Assembly: GCA_035625725.1 (NCBI GenBank)
Contig: DASPPB010000004.1
Span: forward strand, 1-58,755
Length of the DNA stretch: 58,755 bases
DNA from: GJ-E10 sp035625725
GTDB taxonomy: Bacteria; Pseudomonadota; Gammaproteobacteria; Burkholderiales; Burkholderiaceae_F
Direction of reading: 5' to 3'
Position 1 is the stretch's first letter. Each line of letters begins with the position of its first letter. Of this stretch, positions 7,783-17,124 are shown one piece after another. A program made the position numbers and the translations under genes. The notes beneath the pieces are model-generated. The model made no database searches. It was not told the DNA's origin and saw only the letters and a list, made by a program, of their open reading frames with translations.

Positions 7783-8679
7783 TCACACGCCCGACGGTTC
7801 TTCTTTGGGCAACTCCGTGAGTATGTCCCCGGGGATCGTATCGCCCATGATCACCGTGTCGCCCTCGCTCCAGGGGGAGACCTGGTAGTCGAACTTCTTC
7901 ACGATGCGCGGCTTGATGACCTCGAAAAACGGCGAGATGTCGAAGTCGCGCGGCACGTAGAGGCTGTGGTGGCGGATGCGCCAGAGCTCGCGCACTTGCT
8001 CGGCACGGCCCGGATTGCCGTCGTTCTTGCGCGAGATGATCGGCAGAATCGGATAACGAACGGCGCCGAAGGCTTGCGCAATGAGCGTGGAGCAGATCGC
8101 GCGCGTCGGGTCGCCGCTGCCAAAACTGATGAGCCGGCGTCGATACCGCACCGGCACCGGGAACGGAAAAAGATAGCGCACAAGATCCACGAGATTTTTT
8201 AGATCGTAGCGATAGCCCAAGCGCTGGAGCACAAACTGGACGAGCTTCTCCCGATCCCTGGAGGTGAGGTTGACCGGCCGACAGATGCGAATGCGAAATG
8301 CGCTGTAGCACGACAGGGGCACGGCACGCACACCCTCGAGAACATCGGCCTCAATAAGAGAGCAAGCCTCGCCCTGGACCATGGGCAATTCCGGTCGTGA
8401 ACCGACATAAAGTGCCGCGTGCGACCAGGTCGACTGTGTAAGGTACTTGATTGCGGCGCTCATGCGCGTATTGCCCTCGATGAGCAACACATCGCCCGGA
8501 GCCACAGTTTCGGCAACCAGTTTTGCGTCCGTACTGTTGCCGCCGGGTTTACCGATTGGCTTGGAAAGGTACGTGGCAATTACCCTGCCAACGGATTCGA
8601 ACAAGGTATCCCTCTCGATGTTTCCTAAGTACCGTTCCTTGATATCTAGCACAGTGCAAGCGCGCGCCACGGGACACAA
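7783..8679 (-). CDS. YiiX/YebB-like permuted NlpC/P60 (papain-fold) hydrolase
   Basis: Circularly permuted NlpC/P60 proteins put the catalytic His before the Cys. The sequence shows PGDVLLIEG (61-69), His87 in TWSHAALYVG, a candidate acidic third residue Glu110 in SLIEAD, and Cys196 in RAICSTLIAQAF. The family includes amidases and lipid hydrolases, so the substrate is unknown. There is no clear signal peptide. The start is uncertain: the TTG at 8677-8679 is the longest option, and a GTG nine codons later (VLDIKERY) is equally possible. The two unusually conserved-looking basic blocks around 179-184 (YRRRLI) may contact acidic partners. Confidence 0.85.
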   Translation of the reverse strand: MCPVARACTVLDIKERYLGNIERDTLFESVGRVIATYLSKPIGKPGGNSTDAKLVAETVAPGDVLLIEGNTRMSAAIKYLTQSTWSHAALYVGSRPELPMVQGEACSLIEADVLEGVRAVPLSCYSAFRIRICRPVNLTSRDREKLVQFVLQRLGYRYDLKNLVDLVRYLFPFPVPVRYRRRLISFGSGDPTRAICSTLIAQAFGAVRYPILPIISRKNDGNPGRAEQVRELWRIRHHSLYVPRDFDISPFFEVIKPRIVKKFDYQVSPWSEGDTVIMGDTIPGDILTELPKEEPSGV

Positions 8680-9626
8680 GCACGGGCAGATAACCGCTTA
8701 ATTCGAGCTTTTGCCCTCTTGCTTTTCGGTCCCGCTCGTGGCACGCGGGGCGCCGCAATCAAAGCCTAGTCCACCGGAAAGTTTCGGGCGCGGGCTTTTC
8801 AGCAGAAATACGACTTGCGTCCGACGCGATACGGCGCTGCGGCTTGTGCGCCCAATGTGCGCGCGCGAGAGGCGCCTTGGCCTTTTGGTGCCGGCGGCCC
8901 CCACCCGGAAACCCGTCGCCGGGAGTCCCAAGGTACCGAAACGTTGGTGCCGCGCACAAAATCATCGCTCGCCCGATCGTCGACGGGCCGCCAATGGCGG
9001 ATCCGACTGCCGCAACGCGGCGGGCGGTCGGTCGGAGGTTGGGTCGGAACGCGCCAATCGGGAGTCGCTGGAGCGCGAACAGCCTTTGAATCCGCTGACA
9101 TCTCTTGAGGTCGTGCAAAACCGAGGCGCCAGCTCCGGGAGCGCTCTCTGACGGGTTGCTTTTGACATTGCCCGGGCGTTCGCCGCGGCCACAAAGACGT
9201 CAGAGGCTGTCGCTGCACTTTGCGTGCAAACGCTTCAATGGGCGATCGAGGAATCCGGCGCGTCGGCTCCCGGTTCAGCCCTCTGTCAGTAACCATTAGT
9301 CGCCGAGGGCTTTTCATCGTTAAAGACTCAGCTTTGATGTCCGAGGTCTATCAATCGTGCGATCCCGCCCGTCTTTTCGTCAGCGCCCTACACGTGAGTC
9401 GTTCCAGTTAAGCCGGATGCGCTCGTAATCACCAACCGCGCGGCACCCCTGTGGACTTCGCGCTCCGGATGACACTCGGGCGCCTCGAGCGCGCCGATAC
9501 ACGCGATCGCGGTTTCGTGTCGTGCCCGAGTGCGGTTCGGCGAAATTGATCCTCGTCAAACGAATGGGCTCCGACGAGTCCACCATGTCTGACGCGAAGT
9601 CGCATCCTGGTGCCGGTGAAGACAAT
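8680..9626. other. Intergenic, 947 bp
   Basis: A long gap between a minus-strand and a plus-strand gene. No coding frame has family resemblance. A terminator-like structure sits at 9277-9314 with no gene before it on the plus strand. Otherwise I see nothing. Confidence 0.4.
9277..9314 (+). terminator. Orphan terminator-like hairpin
   Basis: AGCCCTC (9277-9283) pairs with GAGGGCT (9305-9311) and is followed directly by TTTT. The 21-base loop is long. No plus-strand gene precedes it, so an unannotated transcript is possible. Confidence 0.3.
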
Positions 9627-10919
9627 ATGAATACACGGCTGGGCAGACTGCTGCGTTTTCTTGCCACAGCATTGCTCTGTGGTGCGGGCGTCGCGCATGC
9701 CACCAATGGTTTGCTTTTTATCGGCACCGGCTCTGAATCGGAGCAGATGGCCGGCGCCGACGTCGCCGTGGCGCGCGATGCCTGCGCCGTGAGTACGAAT
9801 CCCGCGGGGCTTACGCAGATTGCGCATCGGTCGCTTGAACTCTACGCGTCGACGGCGCGCGCGCTCGACGTCGTGCACCAGGATCAATATGGAAACGATG
9901 TGAGCGTCTCGAAGAAGTACATTCCGACGGCAAACGCGGCGTTTGCCGAGCGCCTTGGAGACTCGGGCTGGGTCGCCGGAATCGGACTGTTTGTGCAAGG
10001 CGGTGCCGGCGACGTGTACAAGAATGTCAGCACCGCCTTTGGGACCCGCGACGATATGTCGTCCCTATTCGGTATTCTGAGTCTAACGGCGGGGGCCGGC
10101 TATCAGATCAACGAGGCGATCTCGGTCGGGGCCAGCATTGAGGGATTGTATGCGAAGACCACGCAGCGCTTCTTTCCGGTCACGTCGGCGTTTAATTCCG
10201 CCAACCCGAGCGCATCATTTTTCGGCTACGACCTGGGCGAGATAAGCGGTGTGAATGCGGGTGTGCGTCTTGGTGCAATGTGGCGGCCCGCAGAGGATCT
10301 GACGTTCGGGGCCGCGTTTTCCAACCGGGTGACGCTGCCGCAGAAAAACGGCAACATGGACATCGACATGAATGCTGTGGGACTGGGAACCGTTCACTAT
10401 TCGAACGCGCGCATCGACGGACTGGCGCTACCCCTGGAAGTCGCGCTCGGTGCCTCCTATCGACCCGCTTCCCGCTGGTTGCTCGCATTCAAGTGGAGTT
10501 GGCTCAACTGGTCTGACGCCCTGAAGAGCTCGACGCTCATCGCTACGGGACCCAGCAATCCGCTGGCGCCACGATCCTTGAGCAATACAGCGAGCCTGGA
10601 TTGGCAAAACCAGAACGTGTTTGCGATCGGTGCCGAACGCGTGCTCGATGAGAGGACTGTGGTGCGCGGCGGTCTGAATTACGGCAAGAATCCGATTCCT
10701 CCGCAGACGCTCAATCCCTTACTTGCGGCCATTGGCGAGACCCATCTGACTTTCGGATTTTCCAGGAAGTTTGCGCAAACCTGGTCGTTTGACTCAGGCA
10801 TCGAGTACCTCTTCACGAAAAAAGTGTCCTACACGAACCCCCAGCTGCCATTCGGCGAGAATGCGCAGGAGCGCGACGGCTATGTCGCGCTATCGATCGG
10901 CTTGAGCCGTTCGTGGTAA
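9627..10919 (+). CDS. FadL/OmpP1/TodX-family outer-membrane porin
   Basis: Outer-membrane beta-barrel for uptake of hydrophobic compounds such as long-chain fatty acids or aromatics. The ATG at 9627 begins a signal peptide cleaved at AHA-TNG (residue 25). The mature N terminus carries the family hallmark NPAGL (STNPAGLTQI), which forms the hatch. Later strands (LTFGAAFSNRV, LALPLEVALGASYRP, VVRGGLNYGKNPIP) and the C-terminal aromatic SRSW fit a 14-strand barrel. Its 430 residues are normal for the family. It is convergent with the large regulator gene, 41 bp away. The substrate cannot be told from sequence. Confidence 0.93.
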   Translation: MNTRLGRLLRFLATALLCGAGVAHATNGLLFIGTGSESEQMAGADVAVARDACAVSTNPAGLTQIAHRSLELYASTARALDVVHQDQYGNDVSVSKKYIPTANAAFAERLGDSGWVAGIGLFVQGGAGDVYKNVSTAFGTRDDMSSLFGILSLTAGAGYQINEAISVGASIEGLYAKTTQRFFPVTSAFNSANPSASFFGYDLGEISGVNAGVRLGAMWRPAEDLTFGAAFSNRVTLPQKNGNMDIDMNAVGLGTVHYSNARIDGLALPLEVALGASYRPASRWLLAFKWSWLNWSDALKSSTLIATGPSNPLAPRSLSNTASLDWQNQNVFAIGAERVLDERTVVRGGLNYGKNPIPPQTLNPLLAAIGETHLTFGFSRKFAQTWSFDSGIEYLFTKKVSYTNPQLPFGENAQERDGYVALSIGLSRSW

Positions 10920-10921
10920 GG

Positions 10922-10956
10922 CACGGCCTTGGTGAATGCCGCGGTCCCCGGCCGTG
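10922..10956. terminator. Possible bidirectional terminator between convergent genes
   Basis: CACGGCC (10922-10928) and GGCCGTG (10950-10956) form a perfect 7-bp stem in the 41-bp gap between the porin and the regulator. There is no T-run. Confidence 0.35.
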
Positions 10957-10960
10957 TGGG

Positions 10961-13900
10961 TCAGAGACTGTTGATCCGGGACTGCAGTTTTCGAATCTCG
11001 AGTGACGGCTGCATGCCCAGTCCAGTGCGCATCAGTTCGCGGCATCGCTCAAAGGCATCCTGCGCTTCGCACTTTCGCCCCAGCGTGATCAGTGCGCGCA
11101 TCAGTCCTATGTGAAACGACTCGGCGTGCGGATCCAACGCGATCGCGTGGCGGCTTAACTCCACCGCGGTCTCCAGCGCACCGGCTCGCTCCAGCGTCTG
11201 CGAGAGCTCCGCCACCACTTGCACGAACCGGCTGCGAAGCTGTTCGCGCACGCCCACAGCCCACGGCTGCTCGTCGCCGGGGAGGAAATGCCCCGGATAC
11301 GCGGCCATCAGTTCCTTGGCCATTTGTTCCGCCTGCGGTCGGGAACATGTCCCATTGCTCAGGCCGCTGCGAAACCGCGACGCCAGGGCGCGGAACGCCT
11401 CCACGTCGACCCAGGCGCCGATCATGTTCAGTGAAGCGACGCCCTGATCGATCTCGATTGCCGAATCATCGCCAAGAACCTTGCGTAGCCGGTGCATCGC
11501 AACATGACACGCATTGCGCGCGGCGTCGCCTTCCAGATCCGGCCACACAGCCGTCTCGAGCGCCGCCAGACTCACCTCGAGGGGCCCCAAGCCGATCAAC
11601 GCCTTGAGCACTTCGAGCGGCTTGTGCGCCGAAGTGAGCGCCTTCTTCGGGGCCTGGCCATCGATCGAAAGCGCAAAGCGGCCCAGTACCTGGATTCGAA
11701 GCCGCACCGGCCAGTCGACCCCGGGCGGCAATTGCGGCGGCGGCGCAAGCTTGCGCGTCCAGATCAACTGCCGCACGTACGCGGGCTCAATGCCCGCGCC
11801 TAGACCAAGAGCCAGCAAACGCGCCGTTCGCATCCTCTGAAACACGCCGACACCGCCCCGGAAGTCGCGCCGCGCCGCGAGCGGCAACACTTCTCGCAAC
11901 CGCTCCAGCGCGCGCTCCTCCAAGCCGCGCTCAAGTTCGATGCCCGCGCGCACCATCTGCGAATCGAACGTCCAACGGTCGCTGGGCAAACGCCCTGCCT
12001 GCTCCAGCGCCTGGTCAGCACATTTCGACGCTTCTTCGAGGGCACCCGCTTCGAGAAAGGCGACGGCAAGGCAAGTGTGGTCGCAGGCGGCATGAGACGG
12101 CATATCCTCCCAATTGCCCGACGCAATTAGATCGCGTGCCAACGCTGCGGCTTCCGCAACCTGGCCCGCAAGACCAAGCTGCATGGCTTTTACCGATAGG
12201 ACGAACTGGCGTGCGCCAGCACCAGCGCCCGCCAAATTGCTACCTTCTTGCAAGTACTGGCCCGCCATTCGCGTATCACCGGCGCTAAGCGCGCAGAAGG
12301 CTTGGTGAATAGCGTAACCCCATTCGAAAAACCCCAGGCCCACGTGGCGATAGCGTTCGCGCGCCGAACGCAGGAGTTCGAAACAGCTTTCGTGTTCGCT
12401 TCGAGCCCACAACGAAATCGCACGCCACACATCAAAAACGCTGGATGCCAGCGTGGGTCGCGCTTGATCTCCGCGGCCGCGCTCCAATTCCGCCATTAGC
12501 GCGCGGACCGATGCCTCGTCACCGCGCCACTGCAGGTACCCTATCGCGACGGCGCCAATAGCGCGGCGCTGATCTGCATCCTCCACGCGCGGGGCCAGCA
12601 TGCGCGCGCGTTGCACAAGGTGCGAAGAGAGGGCAAGCTCCGGGCAATGGCCAACCATATTGCAAAGCAGGCCGAAGATTGGAAATTCGATATCCTCGGG
12701 AATGGCCCCGCCGTTTTCCGCGCGCAGCGTCTCAAAGACGCCGATCCATTTGCGCTGCTCCGAGGTCGTCGTACCCCAAGACTGGAACAAATTGCAGATG
12801 ATCCCGGCAGCTGCCAGCCATGTGCCTTGTCGATCGCCACAAGCACGAAACCGCTCAAACGCCTGCTCCAGGTGCGCCCGGCCCAATGCCTCATCGTTTA
12901 CCGAGTGCGCCACGCCCGACCAGTATGACAGCCAGCCCTGCTTACGGCGAACCGCCTCGGGCACGGCCTCGAGCCACCGTGCGAGTGTCGGCAGCCGGCC
13001 TTCTCTGGCAAGCAGCGGGGCCTGCGCAAGAATCAGGCGGGAGAGCAGCGCCGCATCTGCGCAACCAAGCGCGAGCAGCGTGGCAGCCTCGAGCTGCCCG
13101 CGCTGCTCTAACGCCAGCGCCGCGCGTCCTTTGAGCCGCGCGACCGCCTCGGTTCCCTCCTCTTGCGTCAGTCGAGCCAACAAGAACTCGCGAAACAACC
13201 GGTGAAAGCGATACGATGGCCCGCTCGGCAACAGGCGCCGTTGGATAAACAGTCGCTCCTCATACAGGTGCGCAAGCACCGCTGGCGCATCCTCGCGCCC
13301 GCTAACGACCGTGGCCGTAGGCCCATCCATCTCCGCAAGCACGCTGCTGTGCAACAGGAACTCCTTGCACTCGCGTGGTGCACGTCGCAATACTTCCTCG
13401 GCAAAATAATCAAACAAGCCCTCTGGTGCGGTATATGCCTGCCCCTGGAGCCGAGCGATCTGCTCGGGACCGGTACGCAACAAGAGCTTTAGTCCCGTTA
13501 CCCAGCCGTTTACCTGCTGATTGCACGCGCCCACGTCGGTGGTCGAGTCCGGTGCAACCAGTGTGGCAAGCTCCCCGGCTTCCTCGTCGGTAAAGCTCAA
13601 TTCTTCCCAACCGAGCAGCTGAAAGCGCGGATCGACGCTCCAGCGCACTAGCGCGGGCGGAAGGGCGCCTCGACTCAGGCACAGCAGGTGACCATGCTCG
13701 GGAATCGACTCGATTAGCGCGGGCAAAATTACACCCGGAAACGCTGCCTCCAGGGGTACCTCGTGGCAGTTGTCGAGCACCATCGCAAAGGCCTCGGGGT
13801 ACAAACCAAACAGGTACTCAAAAAAGCGCCGCGCATAAACTGCCAGCCCAGGGAGAAACTCCGGCGTGAGCGGCGGCGGACCCACATCCCGGGGCCCGGC

Positions 13901-14158
13901 GCGTTGCGCTGCGGCCAAGTTCAAGTAATGAAAAAACGTCGCCGGGTCTGCATCGCCGGCGTCGAGCGAAACCCACACGTACGCCAACCCCCGCTCTTCG
14001 ACCCAGCTCGAAGCCAGCGTCGTTTTGCCGGAGCCGGCGGGCGCCGCAATCCAGGTCCATTGCAAACCCGGCGCTTCCAGACGCTGGAAAATTCGCTCGC
14101 GCACGACGGTCGCGTGCGCCTGCGGCCGCGTGAGCTTCGCCGGCAGCAGCGGCCGCAT
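10961..14158 (-). CDS. STAND ATPase transcriptional regulator with C-terminal BTAD (SARP-like) domain
   Basis: A 1065-residue regulator. Its N terminus is MalT-like: LLPAKLTRP, then Walker A APAGSGKTT (39-47) and Walker B FAMVLDN (124-130). A long helical tetratricopeptide-like middle follows (about 340-790). The C terminus has an OmpR-type winged helix (about 818-915) followed by a BTAD helical domain to the end, in place of the LuxR helix-turn-helix of MalT. Such proteins are ATP-dependent activators switched by a ligand or partner. The ATG at 14158 is preferred; a TTG at 14194 (12 codons longer) is possible. The region beyond its 5' end holds two palindromes and the gene for the triple-repeat exported protein, a plausible target. 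Confidence 0.9.
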   Translation of the reverse strand: MRPLLPAKLTRPQAHATVVRERIFQRLEAPGLQWTWIAAPAGSGKTTLASSWVEERGLAYVWVSLDAGDADPATFFHYLNLAAAQRAGPRDVGPPPLTPEFLPGLAVYARRFFEYLFGLYPEAFAMVLDNCHEVPLEAAFPGVILPALIESIPEHGHLLCLSRGALPPALVRWSVDPRFQLLGWEELSFTDEEAGELATLVAPDSTTDVGACNQQVNGWVTGLKLLLRTGPEQIARLQGQAYTAPEGLFDYFAEEVLRRAPRECKEFLLHSSVLAEMDGPTATVVSGREDAPAVLAHLYEERLFIQRRLLPSGPSYRFHRLFREFLLARLTQEEGTEAVARLKGRAALALEQRGQLEAATLLALGCADAALLSRLILAQAPLLAREGRLPTLARWLEAVPEAVRRKQGWLSYWSGVAHSVNDEALGRAHLEQAFERFRACGDRQGTWLAAAGIICNLFQSWGTTTSEQRKWIGVFETLRAENGGAIPEDIEFPIFGLLCNMVGHCPELALSSHLVQRARMLAPRVEDADQRRAIGAVAIGYLQWRGDEASVRALMAELERGRGDQARPTLASSVFDVWRAISLWARSEHESCFELLRSARERYRHVGLGFFEWGYAIHQAFCALSAGDTRMAGQYLQEGSNLAGAGAGARQFVLSVKAMQLGLAGQVAEAAALARDLIASGNWEDMPSHAACDHTCLAVAFLEAGALEEASKCADQALEQAGRLPSDRWTFDSQMVRAGIELERGLEERALERLREVLPLAARRDFRGGVGVFQRMRTARLLALGLGAGIEPAYVRQLIWTRKLAPPPQLPPGVDWPVRLRIQVLGRFALSIDGQAPKKALTSAHKPLEVLKALIGLGPLEVSLAALETAVWPDLEGDAARNACHVAMHRLRKVLGDDSAIEIDQGVASLNMIGAWVDVEAFRALASRFRSGLSNGTCSRPQAEQMAKELMAAYPGHFLPGDEQPWAVGVREQLRSRFVQVVAELSQTLERAGALETAVELSRHAIALDPHAESFHIGLMRALITLGRKCEAQDAFERCRELMRTGLGMQPSLEIRKLQSRINSL

Positions 14159-15197
14159 AGCGGCGGAGCGTGTTTTCTTGCCTGCGCTCTTCAACGACTG
14201 CCCCTATTCCCTCAACGGGGAAACGGAAAAATAGTTCTAACGCCTACTCTCGGACTCCAGCGGCCGCTGGACTCCTACGGTAGAGCTCTCCTATTGCCAC
14301 CGAAGAAAAATGAGAAAGGCAGCCGTGTAAGTACCTTGTAAGTTCGCCGGGCCCGTCTCAACAGAGACCCTTCCTCTCTCTCGGCCGAAGCTGAGAAAAG
14401 CTTAATCGTAAGTAGCCGGTAACTCAATAGAGTTGAGAATTAATACGCTCATTGAGAAATGAGAAATGCCAGTGATTCGCTGGGGCTGATGTACGACTGA
14501 CAAGGCGTCGCAATGGGAAATCCCGCGAACGCGCGGTTGGAGCTTGAGACCATCCGACTCGGCGCCGGCTGGGATTCCGAAGTCGTATTTCTAACGAGCC
14601 AGAGAATCGGCCTCTCGGCTAAGCGGCAAAACCGCCCGAACTCTGGCGCCGACCCACGACGTGCGCGGCAGCGCGTTGCTTCAGCAAACCTCATCCCAGG
14701 CGCCGATCGAAGCGTAAGCGCCACCGATGGATTCGGCTACGCAATCAATTTTCGCGGCAAGCAAATTCTCGTGCCACCTCGCACATTGCCCATCTTGCGC
14801 ATCGGTGGCGCCGGCCGCGATCACACCAGCCGCGCTCTCTCAAGGTATGCCGCGGCCAAGACCGGAAGTATGAACCGAATTTTCGTGCGGGAAGGTGCTA
14901 TCGAAGTCTTGCACCGCAATGCTGCGAGCGAGCCCGGTACGTGCGTGGAAAGTGTCGGTTTCTTTTCAACTTTTCGCGATATGTCTTTAAAGGGGGAGGA
15001 GGAGAAAGGAGGTGGCAAAGGACTTTGCCCAATCTGGAACCGAACCATGTCGGCCGCATCGAGCGGCGACGCAGCCCACAAAAAGGAGGACGCTCCTGCA
15101 CACGCCTGGCAGGTCTGACGAAGACGAGATGAAGTTGCGAGTCGAGATTGGGTAGCTGGAGAGTTCGCTGGTCCGCTGACAAACAGGAGATCGAGCC
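14159..15197. other. Intergenic, about 1.04 kb, divergent regulatory region
   Basis: It lies between the BTAD regulator (minus) and the triple-repeat protein (plus). The AT-rich patch at about 14400-14480 carries two palindromes (see 14423-14463). A 201-codon plus-strand frame at 14513-15118 has no family resemblance and is treated as non-coding. A polypurine run (about 14990-15015) lies downstream. Confidence 0.45.
14423..14463. promoter_or_regulatory. Paired palindromes, candidate operator
   Basis: CTCAA-TAGAG-TTGAG (14423-14437) and CTCATT-GAGA-AATGAG (14448-14463) are two perfect inverted repeats with related half-sites, centres about 25 bp apart, in a locally AT-rich stretch. A GAGAAAT tandem (14454-14467) overlaps the second. 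The location between a regulator and a divergent exported gene suits an operator. Confidence 0.45.
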
Positions 15198-16280
15198 ATG
15201 AAACGATTATTCGAGAAATCGACCTTGCCGGCCTTGTGCTTGACTGCAGTGGCTGTTCCTGCGTTGGCCGGGGCGGCCGATACGCCCAATTCGACGATGA
15301 ACTTTCTGGCGAGCCCAGCGATCGCCGCATCGGGGTATGCGTCCTACCCCCACGTCGTACAAGTGCGCAATAGGGATGTGACGAACGTGATCGTGCACCA
15401 GCCCGCTGCATGCGGCGAGCGCCTGACAGACGCTGCCTACGAGCTCGAAGGCAAATGGCTTCTGCTCCGGTATTCCGCGCCCTACAAGAGCGCTTGGAAC
15501 AGTGAGTGCGTTTCCACTGGCATGTTTGTCTTCCACGGACTTCCAGCCGACGTTCAGGTCGTAGCGCTACCCGAACCGGCGGCGGTGGCGCCTGTGGCCA
15601 CAGCGCCCGAAAAGAACGGCTTGGGGATGGGCTTTCTGGCCACTCCGGCGATTGCCTTGCCCCGTCAGTATGCGTCCTACCCACATGTTGTGCAGGTCCG
15701 CAATAACGACGTGACCAATGTGATCGTGCACCAGCCGGTCGCCTGCGGCGAGCGCCTCAGGGATGCCACCTTCGAACTCGAAGGCGGGTGGTTGCTGCTG
15801 CGGTATTCCGCTCCTTACGCGGGCAGTTGGGACAGCAACTGCGTGTCGACGGGCATGTACACGTTCCACGGACTTCCAGCGGCCGACATCCAGCTCGTAG
15901 CGCTGCCTGAACCGGTACCGGTTGTGGCATTGGCGGCACCTGCCGAGGAGCACTCCCTGCACATGGGCTTTCTGGCCACTCCCGCCATCGCCGTTCCCGG
16001 GTACCCGATCTATCCCGATGTCATCCAGGTGCACAACGGAGACATGGAGAACGTGATCGTGCACGAACCGTGCGCCTGTGGCGAGCGCATCACCGACGCC
16101 AGGTTTGAGCTCGAAGGAAACTGGCTGCTCGTGCGCTATTCCGTGCCATACAAGGGCAGTTGGAACAGCGAATGCGTCTCCACTGGCATGTTTGTGTTTC
16201 GCGGGGTCACGTCTGAAGAAATCCAGGTTGTGACGCTGCCCGAACCAAGCCCGGTGCCGACCATGGTGGCGCGCAAATAG
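15198..16280 (+). CDS. Exported protein made of three tandem copies of an unknown cysteine-containing module
   Basis: 360 residues with a signal peptide (1-27, AGAAD) and an AGGAGA ribosome site. The mature protein is three modules of about 95 residues: 34-127, 144-239 and 256-350, joined by Pro/Ala linkers. Each module reads (M)xFLA(S/T)PAIA, then YPxVxQVxNxDxxNVIVH, then CGER(I/L)xDAxxELEGxWLLxRYSxPY, then SWxSxCVSTGMxxF, ending xxxLPEP. Each has two invariant cysteines (72/104, 183/215, 294/325), probably disulfide-paired in the periplasm or outside; the third module has an extra Cys292. No family is recognised. It lies divergent from the large BTAD regulator. Confidence 0.9.
   Translation: MKRLFEKSTLPALCLTAVAVPALAGAADTPNSTMNFLASPAIAASGYASYPHVVQVRNRDVTNVIVHQPAACGERLTDAAYELEGKWLLLRYSAPYKSAWNSECVSTGMFVFHGLPADVQVVALPEPAAVAPVATAPEKNGLGMGFLATPAIALPRQYASYPHVVQVRNNDVTNVIVHQPVACGERLRDATFELEGGWLLLRYSAPYAGSWDSNCVSTGMYTFHGLPAADIQLVALPEPVPVVALAAPAEEHSLHMGFLATPAIAVPGYPIYPDVIQVHNGDMENVIVHEPCACGERITDARFELEGNWLLVRYSVPYKGSWNSECVSTGMFVFRGVTSEEIQVVTLPEPSPVPTMVARK
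15297..15578 (+). repeat. Tandem protein module, copy 1
   Basis: Encodes residues 34-127, with Cys72 and Cys104. It is the most diverged at the N-terminal edge (NFLASPAIAASGYASYP). Confidence 0.85.
15627..15914 (+). repeat. Tandem protein module, copy 2
   Basis: Encodes residues 144-239, with Cys183 and Cys215. It is closest to copy 1, keeping the YPHVVQVRN and DVTNVIVHQP segments unchanged. Confidence 0.85.
15963..16247 (+). repeat. Tandem protein module, copy 3
   Basis: Encodes residues 256-350, with Cys294 and Cys325 plus an extra Cys292 (PCACGER). It shares the NSECVSTGMFVF end with copy 1. Confidence 0.85.
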
Positions 16281-16715
16281 TGGCGCTGGCACACCCCGGG
16301 GACTGCTCCCAAGTGAGCCCCCGGGGGTTTGCTTCATTTTTCTAGGCGACTCACGCCGCTATCGCGGCAAAAGGTCGGATTTGGATAAGCGACCAGCGTT
16401 CTACGAACGACCGGTTGCGGAGAGCTGCTATGCCGCGCCGCGGATTCGCTTTTTGTCCAAGCAAAACTAATTCGACCAGAGAAAACAAAACTGCTTGAAC
16501 TCGGAATGACGCACACGCTGCAAGTGATTTCGGGCTTGGCTTTCGTGCTCCGAATGCCTCGCTAAAGCCGGAATGTCGGATCGATGTTCCTTGGGTTCGC
16601 GTTCTTTGGCGCAAATGGAGGCGTGCGCCGCCACCTCGGCTGGGCGCCAATCGAACAGTTTGCCAGCACGCAAGTCGCAGGAGCCGCGCCCGTCCTTCGC
16701 GCTGGCATTGAGCCA
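16281..16715. other. Intergenic, 435 bp
   Basis: It separates the triple-repeat gene (plus) from the YidB-like gene (minus, convergent). It holds the terminator candidate at 16293-16342. Otherwise nothing is seen. Confidence 0.4.
16293..16342 (+). terminator. Terminator candidate after the triple-repeat gene
   Basis: ACCCCGGGG (16293-16301) pairs, with a one-base bulge, with CCCCCGGGGGT (16318-16328). TTTGCTTCATTTTTCT follows. Confidence 0.5.
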
Positions 16716-17045
16716 TCAGCGCGGAACTTTGCCGTTGGGCGTGAGTTTGTCAATGACCTCAGGCAAGGCGGTCGAGAGCTTGCTCGCAAGCTCCTGAGGA
16801 GAGAGGCCCGCCTTTGCGGCAAGTTCCTGGATCATCTCGGCTCCGAAGGCCTGATGCACCTGCGCAGCGGAGATGGGCTGATTGGCGCCCGTGCCCACCC
16901 AGGACTGTACGGTTGCCCCAAGTCCCTGGTTTTCCAACTGGCTCACGATGCCCTGCAAGCCGCCATGCTTCTCGATGAGGCTGTTGACCGCCGTCGCAAT
17001 TTCCACCCCGACGGCCCCGCCCAATAACCCGTCCAAAAAACCCAT
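16716..17045 (-). CDS. YidB-family (DUF937) protein
   Basis: 109 residues, beginning MGFLDGLLGGAVG as YidB proteins do. The start is the ATG at 17043-17045 with an AGGGAG site; the frame continues upstream but without support. It is rich in helices (EIATAVNSLIEKHGGLQGIV, then GAEMIQELAAKAGLSPQELA) and ends with the family pattern LPEVIDKLTPNGKVP. The family is small, soluble and poorly understood. It sits 124 bp downstream of the DUF3761-like gene on the same strand, with a strong hairpin between them, so it is probably transcribed separately. Confidence 0.9.
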   Translation of the reverse strand: MGFLDGLLGGAVGVEIATAVNSLIEKHGGLQGIVSQLENQGLGATVQSWVGTGANQPISAAQVHQAFGAEMIQELAAKAGLSPQELASKLSTALPEVIDKLTPNGKVPR

Positions 17046-17124
17046 CGCTTCGCTCCCTGCAGGTTGACTTGCGGCGCAAGCGCCAAAATCCGGCAACGAT
17101 TCGCCGGCGCTGCCGGATCCTTTG

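Noticed and set aside
14513..15118. 201-codon plus-strand open frame in the regulator gap
   Set aside because: No family, no ribosome site, mixed composition; sits in a regulatory region.
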